Shown piece by piece: positions 8,966 through 16,250 of a stretch of 41,798 nucleotides of DNA. The translations under genes were made by a program, and so were the position numbers. This stretch comes from an uncultured Bacillota bacterium. Lineage in GTDB: Bacteria > Bacillota > Clostridia > Peptostreptococcales > Anaerovoracaceae. The notes beneath the pieces were generated by a model. The model ran no database searches and was not told the DNA's origin. It saw nothing but the letters and a program-made list of their open reading frames with translations. The DNA lies in assembly GCA_958448635.1 (NCBI GenBank), contig CAUDEQ010000012.1:1-41798 (forward strand), read 5' to 3'. The stretch's first letter is position 1; the number at the start of each line of letters is the position of its first letter.

Positions 8966-9067
8966 ATTTAGCTTGTTTAAGCAAACAAACTAAATTTTGC
9001 TTTGTCTATTTAGTTTGTTTTTTGTTGAATTGTCAAATAAACTAAATATTGCCGAAACAAACTAAAT
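8966..9067 (+). promoter_or_regulatory. Array of five ATTTAGTTTGTTT operator repeats
   Basis: The 13-mer ATTTAGTTTGTTT or its complement occurs at 8966-8978 (+, one mismatch), 8983-8995 (-), 9008-9020 (+), 9035-9047 (-, one mismatch) and 9055-9067 (-). The first two form an inverted pair with a 4-nt spacer. An outer inverted repeat AATAGACAAAG/CTTTGTCTATT flanks sites 1-2. The fifth site fills the spacer of the promoter at 9049-9077. This looks like a multi-site operator for the downstream gene, which has its own winged-helix domain. Confidence 0.75.
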
Positions 9068-9077
9068 GGTTTATAAT
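9049..9077 (+). promoter_or_regulatory. Promoter of the AlbA_2 regulator, overlapped by operator 5
   Basis: TTGCCG (9049-9054), 17-nt spacer, TATAAT (9072-9077). Operator repeat 5 (9055-9067) lies wholly within the spacer, a geometry expected for repression. Confidence 0.7.
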
Positions 9078-9106
9078 AATGCTATTAAATGGTGGAGGCT
9101 GGTTAG

Positions 9107-10564
9107 ATGACAAAAGAAGAATTGTTGATTTTGGCTGAGCAAATTTGTGCGAATAGAGCGGAAGAACAGACAATAGAGTTGAAGGCCGCAGAGGGCGGAT
9201 ATCCACATAGGTTATACGATACTTTATCGAGTTTTTCCAATCAGGATATGGGAGGAATAATAGTCTTTGGCATAGATGAGCAGAAGGGATTTATTCCATG
9301 CAATGTGTACGATGTACAGGACTTGCAGAAGAAAGTAACTGAACAATGCAATCAGATGATGCCTCCTGTCAGAGCTGTTTTTACAACTGTTGAATATAAA
9401 GGCTGTGTTATCTGTTCTGCTGAGATTCCGGGAATAGATTTAGCTGACAGACCATGCTATTACAAGGGTGCCGGGAGGTTGAAGGGCTCATTTGTCAGAG
9501 TTGGTGATGCAGATTTACCTATGACAGATTATGAGCTATACAGTTTTGAAGCCTTCCGGAAGCATGCACATGATGATGAACGCATTGTTGAAAAAGCAAC
9601 AATGCAAAGCTTCAATATCAATAAAATAGACAAGTATATTGAAAAACATCAAATAGATAAACCGGAATTTGCAAAACTACCGAGAAACATGCAGGAAGAA
9701 ATGCTTAATATAACTCGTGATGGAAAACCAACGGTTGCAGCATTAATGAATTTCTGCGTTTATCCTCAAGGCTATTTCCCACAGCTGGCAATTACGGCAA
9801 TACGAGTTCCCGGCTTTGAAATCGGAGAAGTTGATGAAAGCGATGCTCGATTTATAGATAATAAACGAATTGAAGGCACTTTGGCTGATATGATGGAGGG
9901 CGCATTAACTTTTAGCATGAGAAATATGAAGGTCGCAACCATAATAGACAAGAATACCGGAAAGCGTATCGACAAGACAGAGTATCCAATAAAGGCTATT
10001 AGAGAAGCAGTGCTTAATGCCCTGATTCATCGGGACTATAGTCATTTTACCGAGGGGACACCAGTACAGATGATATTTTATGCAGACCGATTGGAAATAC
10101 ATAGTCCGGGAAGTCTTTATGGAAGGATGACCGTTGAACAGCTGGGGTATTCTAAACCGGATCTGCGTAATCCGGCATTGGCATTAATTGCTGAATCACA
10201 GACAGAGGCGGAAAACGGATATTCAGGTATACCTACAATAAGATTGGCGATGAAAGAATATGGATTACCGGAGCCTGTATTTGAAAACAGAAGAAATGAA
10301 TTTGTGGTCATATTGAAAAATCATATTGAAATAGCATCAGAAGAATCCGGTAACAAATCAGAGCACGGTTCAGCATTAGATCTAATAGAATTCTGTAAAG
10401 AACCTAAATCTAGACAGGAAATTGCTGACTATCTTGGATTAAAAACGCTTTATCATGTAACAAAAGCATATATTGATCCTCTTGTTAAGTCAAATCAGCT
10501 GTTCTTGACAATACCTGAGCATCCTAAGAGTAGGCATCAGAAATTCTATTCAGCAAGACAATAA
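9107..10564 (+). CDS. AlbA_2/Schlafen-like, HATPase_c_4 and winged-helix transcriptional regulator (COG2865 type)
   Basis: A 485-residue protein. An N-terminal AlbA_2 (Schlafen-like) DNA-binding domain spans about 15-130 (E-L-K-A then S-F-S-N-Q-D-M-G-G-I-I-V-F-G-I-D). A central region with R-E-A-V-L-N-A-L-I-H-R-D-Y (about 296-310) marks the HATPase_c_4 domain, and a winged helix sits at about 415-480. This order is typical of COG2865 predicted regulators. GGTGGAGG lies 8 nt before the ATG. Five 13-nt repeats upstream, one inside the promoter spacer, point to autoregulation. It sits alone between two copies of the dispersed repeat. Some relatives occur near toxin-antitoxin or defence genes, but nothing here shows such activity. 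Confidence 0.85.
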   Translation: MTKEELLILAEQICANRAEEQTIELKAAEGGYPHRLYDTLSSFSNQDMGGIIVFGIDEQKGFIPCNVYDVQDLQKKVTEQCNQMMPPVRAVFTTVEYKGCVICSAEIPGIDLADRPCYYKGAGRLKGSFVRVGDADLPMTDYELYSFEAFRKHAHDDERIVEKATMQSFNINKIDKYIEKHQIDKPEFAKLPRNMQEEMLNITRDGKPTVAALMNFCVYPQGYFPQLAITAIRVPGFEIGEVDESDARFIDNKRIEGTLADMMEGALTFSMRNMKVATIIDKNTGKRIDKTEYPIKAIREAVLNALIHRDYSHFTEGTPVQMIFYADRLEIHSPGSLYGRMTVEQLGYSKPDLRNPALALIAESQTEAENGYSGIPTIRLAMKEYGLPEPVFENRRNEFVVILKNHIEIASEESGNKSEHGSALDLIEFCKEPKSRQEIADYLGLKTLYHVTKAYIDPLVKSNQLFLTIPEHPKSRHQKFYSARQ

Positions 10565-10734
10565 AGAGGTGTTTCAGAAAAATCTTTTCATAGAACAACA
10601 TACGGATGCCACTACGGATGAAATTATAAATCGAGAGCAACTTGATTGCAATTGGCGATGATTGGAATACGGCTTCTGAAACCCTTGAAACTAAAGGAAT
10701 TTCAGTGCTGCAGTCAGAACATATTCATCAAAAA

Positions 10735-10792
10735 ATGAAAGACCGCCTGCGGGCGGTTTTTTCATTTCACGAAGGAATAATGCAGGGAATCG
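10735..10792 (+). repeat. Dispersed intergenic repeat, copy 3 (5' part with terminator)
   Basis: AATGAAAGACCGCCTGCGGG and the following hairpin and tail match copy 1 almost exactly up to GGGAATCG, then diverge. It acts as a plausible terminator for the AlbA_2 gene, about 170 nt after its stop. The rest of 10565-10933 holds only this and the inverted repeat at 10826. Confidence 0.8.
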
Positions 10793-10825
10793 TAGCTGAC
10801 TTTTTTGGGAAACTTCTTGATATAC

Positions 10826-10850
10826 ACGTATAAAATACGTATCATATAAT
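10826..10850 (+). promoter_or_regulatory. Inverted repeat and -10 box upstream of hicB-like gene
   Basis: ACGTAT-AAA-ATACGT (10826-10840) is followed 4 nt later by TATAAT (10845-10850). No good -35 is visible at 17 nt. HicB proteins with ribbon-helix-helix domains bind palindromes at their own promoters, so this could be the autoregulatory operator. Confidence 0.45.
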
Positions 10851-10933
10851 CACAGTGAGATAAAAATGAAAAGAAAATAATCAGAGCGGCTATTATAGAA
10901 ACCGGAATGGAAACTTCGAAAGGAGACAATAGA

Positions 10934-11317
10934 ATGAGATATGCGTATAGGATCATATTGATCCCGGAAGAAAAAGGATATACGGTATATATTCCGGATT
11001 TTGATATTGGAACTCAAGGGGCAGATATTGCAGATGCTATGTATATGGCAAGAGATGTCATTTCGGTTACAGGTGTAACGCTGGAAGACATAGGGAAAAA
11101 GATACCGGTTCCAGGTGAAAAAGAGTATAGCTTAAAGGCAGGAGAAATGGATACGTATGTGGATGTGGATTTTATGGAATATAAAAAGAAGCATGATAAT
11201 CGAAAAGTTAAAAAAACACTCACCATCCCATCCTGGCTCAATGAAGCGGCAGAAAATGAAAATATCAATTTCTCAAGGACATTGGAAGAGGCTTTACTAA
11301 ACAAGCTTTCTATATAA
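10934..11317 (+). CDS. HicB-like antitoxin-type protein, no HicA visible
   Basis: 127 residues from the ATG at 10934, chosen because AAAGGAG lies 8 nt upstream; the longer frame from 10907 has none. The N-terminus (Y-R-I-I-L-I-P-E-E-K-G-Y-T-V-Y-I-P-D) is the HicB partial RNase-H-like fold, with the G-x-x-x-x-E/D-A region replaced by G-A-D-I-A-D-A. The C-terminus (K-K-T-L-T-I-P-S-W-L-N onward) is a ribbon-helix-helix-like segment. HicB normally pairs with a HicA mRNA interferase of about 60 residues. I find no HicA-like frame within several hundred nt on either strand, so this is an orphan or uses a different partner. Confidence 0.8.
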   Translation: MRYAYRIILIPEEKGYTVYIPDFDIGTQGADIADAMYMARDVISVTGVTLEDIGKKIPVPGEKEYSLKAGEMDTYVDVDFMEYKKKHDNRKVKKTLTIPSWLNEAAENENINFSRTLEEALLNKLSI

Positions 11318-11403
11318 TTTTAAGAATTATATATTTTAATCGCAAATAATTCACAGGGAGTGTATATGAGAGTTGGATTAAAGTAAATGCACTACCAAAA
11401 TAG

Positions 11404-11449
11404 AATCCCTTAGCGATTGCGACTGAAATGAAGCAAGAGCTTAGGGATT
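11404..11449 (+). terminator. Imperfect hairpin after hicB-like gene
   Basis: AATCCCTTAGC pairs with GCTTAGGGATT (one mismatch) across a 24-nt loop and is followed by TTCTTTC. A weak terminator or degenerate repeat. Confidence 0.4.
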
Positions 11450-11484
11450 TCTTTCATCGACGAACATCCTTGATGAGCCTATTT

Positions 11485-11507
11485 AGACGTCAGGAGGGCG
11501 TCTTTTT
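11485..11507 (+). terminator. Short terminator hairpin
   Basis: AGACG, 9-nt loop, CGTCT followed by TTTT. It lies in the gene-free stretch 11318-11841, which also holds the repeat fragment at 11522 and the lplA control region. Confidence 0.5.
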
Positions 11508-11521
11508 ATTTGGCTCTATTT

Positions 11522-11542
11522 CCATGCGGATTTTCCCAAAGA
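11522..11542 (+). repeat. Fragment of the dispersed repeat (3' end)
   Basis: The 21 nt starting CCATGCGGATTTTCCCAAAG are identical to the 3' end of copy 2 at 8875-8895. No terminator part is present here. Confidence 0.75.
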
Positions 11543-11656
11543 GCCAAAAGCGATTTGCAGGAAAATGTGTCTGTATTGGATGATTAATAATTGTTTGTTG
11601 TTCTACTACGTAGTAAGTAGTCTAATATACGATATGCTGTTGGAATCAGAAAGCGA

Positions 11657-11703
11657 GGTAACAAAACGTTACCATTACGGTTGCAAGCGTAACAAAATAT
11701 TAC
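11657..11703 (+). promoter_or_regulatory. Upstream activator sites for the lplA sigma-54 promoter
   Basis: GGTAACAAAACGTTACC (11657-11673) is a perfect inverted repeat with a 5-nt spacer. A second, GTAACAAAATATTAC (11689-11703), has the same spacing with one base off. The motif AAGCGTAA (11685-11692) recurs upstream of acoA at 16100. They lie about 100-150 nt before the sigma-54 promoter, the usual distance for enhancer-binding proteins, so they probably bind the AcoR-like activator encoded at 14147. Confidence 0.6.
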
Positions 11704-11799
11704 CGAACATTTTGTTGTATTAATCAAATGAATTATATTATATAGAGTCTAACCGTTGAATTTAGCGCTTTACATAGATGCTTCATATAAATATGCCTG

Positions 11800-11815
11800 T
11801 GGTATGTAACTTGCT
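11800..11815 (+). promoter_or_regulatory. Sigma-54 promoter of lplA-adh
   Basis: TGGTATGTAACTTGCT: the -24 GG (11801-11802) and -12 GC (11813-11814) are separated by exactly 10 nt, matching the TGGCACG-N4-TTGC consensus except for T at two C/A positions. The start of transcription would be about 11826, just before the lplA ribosome site. Confidence 0.7.
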
Positions 11816-11841
11816 TGTAATATAACAGGAGGATGTTAATT

Positions 11842-12831
11842 ATGCTTTATATTGAAACAAATTCTATCAAGCCATATGTTAACTTGGCATACGAAGAATA
11901 CTTTTTAAAAAACAAAAATTTAGATTCGGAATCTATATTTATGCTATGGAGAAACGAGCCTACGGTAGTTGTAGGTAAATTTCAAAATACAAGTAACGAG
12001 ATAAATAGCGGCTTCATAAATGAAAAGGGTATCCACGTAATAAGAAGAATAACAGGTGGCGGAGCAGTATATCATGATTTAGGCACATTATGCTACACAT
12101 TTATTTTTCGAAATCTCTCTGTTGAAAATTTATCGTTTTCAATTTTTGCATCTCTCGTATTGAAAGCTCTTTCAGCCTTTGGAATTAAAGGTGAGTTGAA
12201 TGGTAGGAATGACTTAACTATTGAAGGAGCCAAGTTTTCAGGTACAGCAATGTCGCTGCATAAAGACAGCCTTTTGTTTCATGGAACAATATTATATGAT
12301 ACGGATTTATCTGTCTTGGGTAACGCTCTAAATGTTCGTGATGATAAATTCAAAACAAAGGGTATAAAGTCAGTAAAAAGTAGGGTGACGAACATTTTGC
12401 CTTATGTAAAAGAAAATTTTGGTATTGAAGCCTTTAAAGAAACGCTTAAAGAGGCTGTATTACAGGAATTGCCATGTGAAGAGTATATTCCAACAGCAGA
12501 GGATATAGAGGGGATAAAAGAGCTTTCAGAAGAAAAATATAAAATGTGGGACTGGAATTATGGAAAGGATCCCAAGGCGGAGTTTCATAACAGGAAAAGA
12601 TTTCCAGGCGGAGAAGTTGAAGTATATTTAGATTTGGAAAACGCAAAAATCAAATCATGCAAGATATACGGTGATTTTTTAGGTGTTACAGATATAGGAA
12701 TTATAGAAAAAAAACTGAAGGGTATCCGGTATGAGAGAGATGAAATAATGCTTGTTTTAAAAAGAATAAATATGAAAGAGCATTTTGGATTAATTAGCGA
12801 AGAGGAATTCTTGGAGTGTATGTTCAATTAA
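11842..12831 (+). CDS. lplA: Lipoate-protein ligase A
   Basis: A 329-residue LplA-type ligase. It activates free lipoate with ATP and attaches it to the lysine of lipoyl domains. The N-terminal catalytic domain shows A-Y-E-E-Y, R-R-I-T-G-G-G-A-V-Y-H-D (about 63-74) and K-F-S-G-T-A (about 130). The C-terminal accessory domain (R-F-P-G-G-E-V-E-V onward) is present, so it should be a complete bidomain ligase. ATG 11842 is chosen because AGGAGG lies 9 nt upstream; ATG 11833 directly abuts that site. It opens the aco island under a sigma-54 promoter and its obvious client is the lipoyl protein at 18234. Confidence 0.9.
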   Translation: MLYIETNSIKPYVNLAYEEYFLKNKNLDSESIFMLWRNEPTVVVGKFQNTSNEINSGFINEKGIHVIRRITGGGAVYHDLGTLCYTFIFRNLSVENLSFSIFASLVLKALSAFGIKGELNGRNDLTIEGAKFSGTAMSLHKDSLLFHGTILYDTDLSVLGNALNVRDDKFKTKGIKSVKSRVTNILPYVKENFGIEAFKETLKEAVLQELPCEEYIPTAEDIEGIKELSEEKYKMWDWNYGKDPKAEFHNRKRFPGGEVEVYLDLENAKIKSCKIYGDFLGVTDIGIIEKKLKGIRYERDEIMLVLKRINMKEHFGLISEEEFLECMFN

Positions 12832-12902
12832 GAAACATCAATCTGGATAAGTAATTAGGCGTGTCAATCATGAAGATATTGTAGTAAGGAAAGGAGGATT
12901 AT

Positions 12903-13961
12903 ATGAAAGGATATGCAGTATTAGGAAGAGGAAAGCATGGGTGGATACATGTTAAGGAGCCTGTGCCAGGGCTTTTGGATGCTATTGTGAGGCCGATTGC
13001 AGTATCACCGTGCTCTTCAGATATACATTATATGAAAACCTTTGATGAATCAAAGCCTTCAGTTATTTTGGGACATGAGGCAATCGGCGAAGTTGTTGAA
13101 GTTGGAAAACTTGTTGAAAATTTTAAGGTCGGAGATAAAGTTGCCGTTTCCCCAAGCACGCCTAATTGGTGTCATATTGGTGTGCAGACAAGAGGTAATA
13201 GCGCTCATGGAGAAAGACTCATGGGAGGGTTTAAATTTGTAGGCGAAAAGCATGGTGTATTTGCTGAGTTCTTTTCGGTGAATAATGCAGATGGAAATAT
13301 GGTCAAGATATTGGATGGAGTTTCGGATGAAGAAGCTCTTATGAGCGTAGATATGATGAATACAGGATTTTACGGAGCGGAAATTGCAGACATACAATAT
13401 GGAGATAGTGTGGTTGTTATTGGAATAGGGCCTGTTGGAATAATGGCTGTAGCAGGAGCAAAATTGCGTGGTGCTGGTAATATTTACGGAGTTGGAACAC
13501 GGCAATGCTGCGTTAGGCTTGCAAAGGAATATGGAGCTAATAGTATAATAAACTACAAAGAAGGTGACGTTGCAGAGCAGGTTATTGAGATAGAAGGAGG
13601 AAAAGTAGACCGCGTTATTATCGCTGGTGGTGGCGCAGCCAGTTTAAATCAAGCATTACGAATGGTCGCGCCTAATGGGGTCATTGCGAATATTGAATAT
13701 ATGGATAAAATGGACGTTTTTAAATTCCCTGCATCATTTTGGGGCTTGGGTATGTCTGATGTAAAAATAGTAGGGGGCTTTTGTCCTGGCGGTGGATATA
13801 GGCTGAATAAACTAATGAAATTGATTAGGGCTAAAAAGATAGACCCTTCAAGGATAATGAATTATAGGTATGAAGGCTTTGATAAAATCCCTGATGCAGT
13901 GGAAATAATGGATATTAAGCCGGATAATTTAGTAAAACCAGGGGTTTTCATAGAATGGTAA
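12903..13961 (+). CDS. NADP-dependent secondary alcohol dehydrogenase (CbADH/TbADH type)
   Basis: A 352-residue zinc-dependent medium-chain dehydrogenase that aligns along its length with the Clostridium beijerinckii secondary alcohol dehydrogenase as I recall it. Catalytic zinc ligands are Cys37 (S-P-C-S-S-D) and His58 (G-H-E-A), with the Asp in D-M-M-N-T-G-F. The nucleotide fold has G-I-G-P-V-G, and G-V-G-T-R matches the NADP-specific G-S-R with Ser replaced by Thr. Relatives reduce or oxidise 2-ketones, acetoin and 2,3-butanediol. It follows lplA by 71 nt without a terminator, behind AAAGGAGG, so is probably in the same sigma-54 operon. The physiological substrate is inferred. Confidence 0.85.
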   Translation: MKGYAVLGRGKHGWIHVKEPVPGLLDAIVRPIAVSPCSSDIHYMKTFDESKPSVILGHEAIGEVVEVGKLVENFKVGDKVAVSPSTPNWCHIGVQTRGNSAHGERLMGGFKFVGEKHGVFAEFFSVNNADGNMVKILDGVSDEEALMSVDMMNTGFYGAEIADIQYGDSVVVIGIGPVGIMAVAGAKLRGAGNIYGVGTRQCCVRLAKEYGANSIINYKEGDVAEQVIEIEGGKVDRVIIAGGGAASLNQALRMVAPNGVIANIEYMDKMDVFKFPASFWGLGMSDVKIVGGFCPGGGYRLNKLMKLIRAKKIDPSRIMNYRYEGFDKIPDAVEIMDIKPDNLVKPGVFIEW

Positions 13962-13987
13962 ACCTATGCGTATGCTATGTTAAAAAG

Positions 13988-14120
13988 CTATTTGTATAAT
14001 TAAATACAAATAGGTGAAAATAAGCGAAATCTTCTTAACAAATTATAGTATATATAATAATTTGTATATGTATTTTTTTCACTTTTTTTATTCGGTTATA
14101 AAAAGATTTCTACATAACCG
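13988..14120 (+). promoter_or_regulatory. AT-rich control region of acoR with three inverted repeats
   Basis: CTATTTGTA/TACAAATAG (13988-14013, 8-nt loop), CAAATTAT/ATAATTTG (14039-14064) and CGGTTAT/ATAACCG (14093-14120) lie in the 185-nt gap before acoR. The first may end the adh transcript weakly. The last two flank the likely promoter and may be operators. No sigma-54 motif is seen here. Confidence 0.4.
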
Positions 14121-14146
14121 TTAATAGCTTATAAGGGAGGATATAT

Positions 14147-16078
14147 ATGGATGCAACAAAAGCGCGTGTGCTTAACATTTTATGGGAAAAATTTGCTGTA
14201 ACAGGAGAAATAGATCCTCGTGTACGAGAAGTCATCGCGGAATCATGGTTGCGATGTCGAGAACAAGGCATTGATATGTATGATAATAATCATTATAAAA
14301 TAGCATCAGAGGATGAACTTATTAATTTAATGGAAGCAAATGAAGATCTCATTAACATAGCGGAGCCGGTAATGGGGTATTTGTGGAGTGTATTAGAAGG
14401 GACATCCACTGTAATATCTCTTTCAGATGGTAATTATAATATTTTAAAAATGGTAGGAGATAGCGAGACTCTTGAGAGGTTTAAAAAAAGCAATTTTTGT
14501 GTAGGCGCATGTTGGTCAGAGGAATTGGTTGGAACAAATGCTCTCGCTTTATGTATTGATCTTGATAAACCAATGCAGACAGATGGAATGGAGCAGTATT
14601 GTAAGAAGCATCATCGGGCTACAGGCTCAGGTGCGCCAATACATGATGAAACGGGAGAGGTTATAGGAAGTATTAATATAACTAGTGACATGAGAATATA
14701 CAGTAATTATTCTCTTGGAATGGTAACGGCAGCAGCTAAGCTTATTGAGGAGCAGATTGTTTTATTTAATGCCAATAAATTGATCACCCATGGAATAAAT
14801 GCCATGGTTGACGGAATGATAATAACGAATGGCTCTTTTAAGATAAAGGAGATAAATGATAAAGGAAAAGCAATATTACATGATGAAGAAGGTGCTCTTA
14901 TAGGGAAAGACTTAAGAGATATTATAATTGAAGACCTTAATGTAGAAAGGTATAAGAATTATCCTGCTGAAATTAACTTTTCTATTGATGGCAAAACGAT
15001 TTTCTGTACGGGCCGGATTGCTGAAATGAGTTTTAACAAGAAATCTATGGGTCTTGTTGTTATATTCAGAACTATAAAAAGCATGAATAAGGCCATGAAT
15101 CAATATGCAGGAAACAGGGCCAACTTCACTTTTGACGATATAAAGACATGCTCGAGTAGAATGATAAAATTTATAAAGCAAGCAGAACAAATTGCTAAAG
15201 AAGACTGTAGTGTTCTTATATTAGGCGAAAGTGGTACCGGAAAAGAGCTTTTGGCTCAAGCAATACACAGTGCAAGTCGTAGGGCTGATGGTCCGTTTGT
15301 CGCTGTAAATTGCGCTGCATTGCCTAAAGAGCTGGTGGAAAGCGAGCTTTTTGGATATGAAGGGGGAGCCTTTACAGGAGCTAAGAAGGAGGGGTTGGTT
15401 GGCAAATTCGAATTGGCAGATGGAGGCACAATCCTTTTGGATGAAATAGGAGAAATGCCTTTAGAGGCGCAAGGCAAGCTGCTCAGGGTTTTAGAGAGTC
15501 ATAAGATTTCCAGAATAGGTGGCAAGGAAGAACGTCAAATAGATGTCCGTGTTATTGCTGTTACAAATAAAAACCTAAAAGAAGAGGTGGAAAAAAATAC
15601 TTTTAGATTGGACTTATATTATAGAATAAATGTGGTCACCTTTGAAGTGCCTAGATTAAATGATCGCGAGGGTGATATACGATTGCTTGCGAATTTCTTT
15701 CTTGACAGACGAAATAATCATACAGGAAAAAATAAAACATTAGATGAAGGCTTTGTTAAATGCTTAGAGTGTTTTAATTGGCAGGGGAATGTACGACAAC
15801 TTCAAAATGTGATAGATAAAGCCTATTATATTTGTGATGGAGACGTAATAACTACAGAATACCTTTCAGATGAAATAAGGGGCTCTGTTGAAAATGTTAA
15901 AGAAAAAAACAAATACGGAACGATAAATTATATGGAAAAGGACCTCATCATAGAGACTATTTTAAAAAATAATGGGAATATAACAAGGAGTGCAAGCGAG
16001 TTGGGGATTAGTAAGCCAACGATATATAGGAAAATGAAAAAGTATAATATAGCTTCTGAAGACTTTAAAAAGCGTTAA
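14147..16078 (+). CDS. acoR: AcoR-like sigma-54-dependent transcriptional activator
   Basis: A 643-residue enhancer-binding protein. The N-terminal sensor has a GAF-like domain (about 65-195) and a PAS-like segment (about 210-305). The AAA+ domain (about 325-555) has Walker A G-E-S-G-T-G-K-E near 360, the sigma-54 contact loop G-A-F-T-G-A near 407 and Walker B G-T-I-L-L-D-E-I. A Fis-type helix-turn-helix ends the protein (N-I-T-R-S-A-S-E-L-G-I-S-K-P-T-I-Y-R-K). The GAF-AAA-Fis layout and adjacency to acoAB match AcoR, activator of acetoin catabolism. Sigma-54 promoters before lplA and acoA are its natural targets. The inducer is unknown from sequence. GGGAGG lies before the ATG. Confidence 0.9.
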   Translation: MDATKARVLNILWEKFAVTGEIDPRVREVIAESWLRCREQGIDMYDNNHYKIASEDELINLMEANEDLINIAEPVMGYLWSVLEGTSTVISLSDGNYNILKMVGDSETLERFKKSNFCVGACWSEELVGTNALALCIDLDKPMQTDGMEQYCKKHHRATGSGAPIHDETGEVIGSINITSDMRIYSNYSLGMVTAAAKLIEEQIVLFNANKLITHGINAMVDGMIITNGSFKIKEINDKGKAILHDEEGALIGKDLRDIIIEDLNVERYKNYPAEINFSIDGKTIFCTGRIAEMSFNKKSMGLVVIFRTIKSMNKAMNQYAGNRANFTFDDIKTCSSRMIKFIKQAEQIAKEDCSVLILGESGTGKELLAQAIHSASRRADGPFVAVNCAALPKELVESELFGYEGGAFTGAKKEGLVGKFELADGGTILLDEIGEMPLEAQGKLLRVLESHKISRIGGKEERQIDVRVIAVTNKNLKEEVEKNTFRLDLYYRINVVTFEVPRLNDREGDIRLLANFFLDRRNNHTGKNKTLDEGFVKCLECFNWQGNVRQLQNVIDKAYYICDGDVITTEYLSDEIRGSVENVKEKNKYGTINYMEKDLIIETILKNNGNITRSASELGISKPTIYRKMKKYNIASEDFKKR

Positions 16079-16099
16079 ATTTTTTTACTAAAAAGCGTT

Positions 16100-16124
16100 A
16101 AGCGTAAACAAATGTAACGTTACA
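16100..16124 (+). promoter_or_regulatory. Upstream activator site for acoA
   Basis: AAGCGTAA (16100-16107), also found before lplA, is followed by the perfect palindrome TGTAACGTTACA (16113-16124). It sits about 65-85 nt before the -24 box. Half-sites GTAAC/GTTAC are the same as at 11657 but without the 5-nt spacer. Confidence 0.55.
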
Positions 16125-16133
16125 CAAAAAAGT

Positions 16134-16179
16134 AGAAAATCCTGAATCTATTGAAATTTCAATAGATTCAGGATTTTCT
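16134..16179 (+). terminator. 46-nt perfect palindrome, probable acoR terminator
   Basis: Each 23-nt arm is perfectly complementary (core CCTGAATCTATTGAAA and its complement), followed by GTGTTTT. It begins 56 nt after the acoR stop and ends 5 nt before the sigma-54 promoter of acoA, so it may insulate acoA from read-through. A regulatory cruciform is an alternative. Confidence 0.65.
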
Positions 16180-16184
16180 GTGTT

Positions 16185-16201
16185 TTGGCATAATTTGTGC
16201 T
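16185..16201 (+). promoter_or_regulatory. Sigma-54 promoter of the aco operon
   Basis: TTGGCATAATTTGTGCT: -24 GG (16187-16188) and -12 GC (16199-16200) with 10 nt between. TTGGCA matches consensus fully; TGTGC departs from TTTGC by one base. Transcription would start about 16212, 39 nt before acoA. Confidence 0.75.
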
Positions 16202-16250
16202 CTTATAGAAATCGTACAACAAAGTACAAACAAAAGAAGGAGGTAAAAAA

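Noticed and set aside
8966..9067. CRISPR-like repeats
   Set aside because: The repeats are 13 nt, in mixed orientation and unevenly spaced, with one inside a promoter spacer, so operators fit better.
13988..14013. Rho-independent terminator after the alcohol dehydrogenase
   Set aside because: The hairpin is AT-rich and no T run follows on the plus strand, so I list it only as part of the acoR control region.
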